5,230 nucleotides of DNA, taken from positions 1 to 5,230 of the forward strand of contig JASBUM010000183.1 in the NCBI GenBank assembly GCA_030147905.1, written 5' to 3'. Numbering within the stretch: the stretch's first letter is position 1; the number at the start of each line of letters is the position of its first letter. The notes below the pieces were generated by a model. The model had not been told where the DNA came from and ran no database searches. It saw only the letters and a list, made by a program, of their open reading frames with translations. The stretch comes from Acidimangrovimonas sp. (GTDB lineage Bacteria; Pseudomonadota; Alphaproteobacteria; Rhodobacterales; Rhodobacteraceae). Shown here piece by piece: positions 4,782 to 5,230 of this stretch. The position numbers were made by a program, and so were the translations under genes.

Positions 4782-5230
4782 ATGTTCAAGGGAGCGATCC
4801 GAATGCGCGTCGTGGCGGCGGGGCTGGTTCTGGCTTTCGTCGCGGCCTGTGCGCCGGTCTACAGCGATCATGGCTATGTTCCCGCGCCAAGCGAGCTGGC
4901 GCGCGTCCAGATCGGCGAGGGCCAGGACCAGGTGCGCCAGACGCTCGGGGCGCCATCGATCGAGAGCATGACCAAGCCGCGCGCGTGGTACTACGTCCAG
5001 AGCCGCTGGCGCCGCTCCGGCCCCTTCGCCCCGCGCGAGATCAAGCGCGAGGTCGTGGCGATCAGTTTCACCGACGCCGGCAAGGCCAGGAACATCGAGC
5101 GCTTCGGTCTCGACCACGGCCGCATCGTGCGGCTGTCGCGTCGGGTCACCGGCTCGACGCTGCGCGGGGTGGGGCTGCTGCAGCAACTCTTCGGCAACCT
5201 CGGCCGGTTCAACCCGGGCACCTTCTTCCG
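4782..5230 (+). CDS. bamE: Outer membrane protein assembly factor BamE (SmpA/OmlA), 3' end missing
   Basis: BamE is a small outer-membrane lipoprotein of the BAM complex, which folds beta-barrel proteins into the outer membrane. The 149 visible residues begin with a basic n-region and hydrophobic segment leading to the lipobox FVAAC; Cys23 (4848-4850) would be lipidated. The SmpA/OmlA domain follows (about 36-120), with GEGQDQVRQTLGAPS (46-59), the WYYV strand (69-72), EVVAISFTDAGK (90-101) and NIERFGLDHGR (104-114). The tail LLQQLFGNLGRFNPG is typical of alphaproteobacterial members, so only a few residues are probably missing. Two starts are possible. ATG 4782 has GAGGG 4 nt upstream and gives a 22-residue signal with Lys3, Arg7 and Arg9. 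ATG 4803 has a stronger AAGGGAG but leaves a 15-residue signal. I prefer 4782. The gene is divergent from the DUF177 gene. Confidence 0.92.
   Translation, partial: MFKGAIRMRVVAAGLVLAFVAACAPVYSDHGYVPAPSELARVQIGEGQDQVRQTLGAPSIESMTKPRAWYYVQSRWRRSGPFAPREIKREVVAISFTDAGKARNIERFGLDHGRIVRLSRRVTGSTLRGVGLLQQLFGNLGRFNPGTFF

Noticed and set aside
4434..5186. N-terminal extension of the DUF177 protein to 446 residues
   Set aside because: The extension runs antisense through bamE and the structured spacer; family members begin near the chosen start.
1..5230. CRISPR array, insertion sequence, prophage or toxin-antitoxin module
   Set aside because: No direct repeat series, terminal inverted repeats with a transposase, phage protein or paired small genes of that kind are present.

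Overview
The window is GC-rich and reads as core chromosome of an alphaproteobacterium, most likely a member of the Rhodobacteraceae (Rhodobacter/Paracoccus relatives). The evidence is protein-level resemblance, the gene order, and promoters of the CTTG-N17-TATG type. The order is a DUF177/YceD gene, rpmF, plsX, fabH, ihfA and a MerR-type regulator, with the bamE lipoprotein gene divergent. I see no transposase, integrase, phage gene, CRISPR array or toxin-antitoxin pair. No unknown multi-gene system is visible.

Layout from left to right: (1) 1-148 holds the first 20 nt of a tRNA, probably tRNA-Pro, on the minus strand and cut by the window edge, plus its promoter and a weak hairpin. (2) 149-991 minus is a MerR-family regulator with a very long low-complexity linker. 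(3) 1001-1303 minus is ihfA (IHF alpha). (4) 1304-1389 is an AT-richer spacer with a candidate promoter and an exact match to the IHF consensus. (5) 1390-2361 minus is fabH and 2358-3467 minus is plsX, overlapping as ATGA. (6) 3493-3699 minus is rpmF (ribosomal protein L32, zinc-binding form). (7) 3700-3845 is an rpmF leader with several stem-loops and a good promoter. (8) 3846-4418 minus is a DUF177 (YceD-family) gene. (9) 4419-4781 is a 363-nt GC-rich divergent spacer with strong inverted repeats and one doubtful small ORF. (10) 4782 to the right edge, plus strand, is bamE, cut near its 3' end.

How the genes work together: DUF177/YceD (linked to 23S rRNA accumulation) and L32 belong to large-subunit ribosome production. 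PlsX makes acyl-phosphate for phospholipid synthesis and FabH starts fatty acid elongation. IHF alpha and the MerR protein are DNA-binding regulators. The minus-strand cluster therefore couples ribosome, membrane and nucleoid functions, and BamE adds outer-membrane protein assembly. The points most worth checking are in the non-coding DNA: a possible IHF autoregulatory site in front of ihfA, a structured rpmF leader, a near-identical promoter in front of the tRNA and rpmF, and a long hairpin just upstream of the DUF177 gene.
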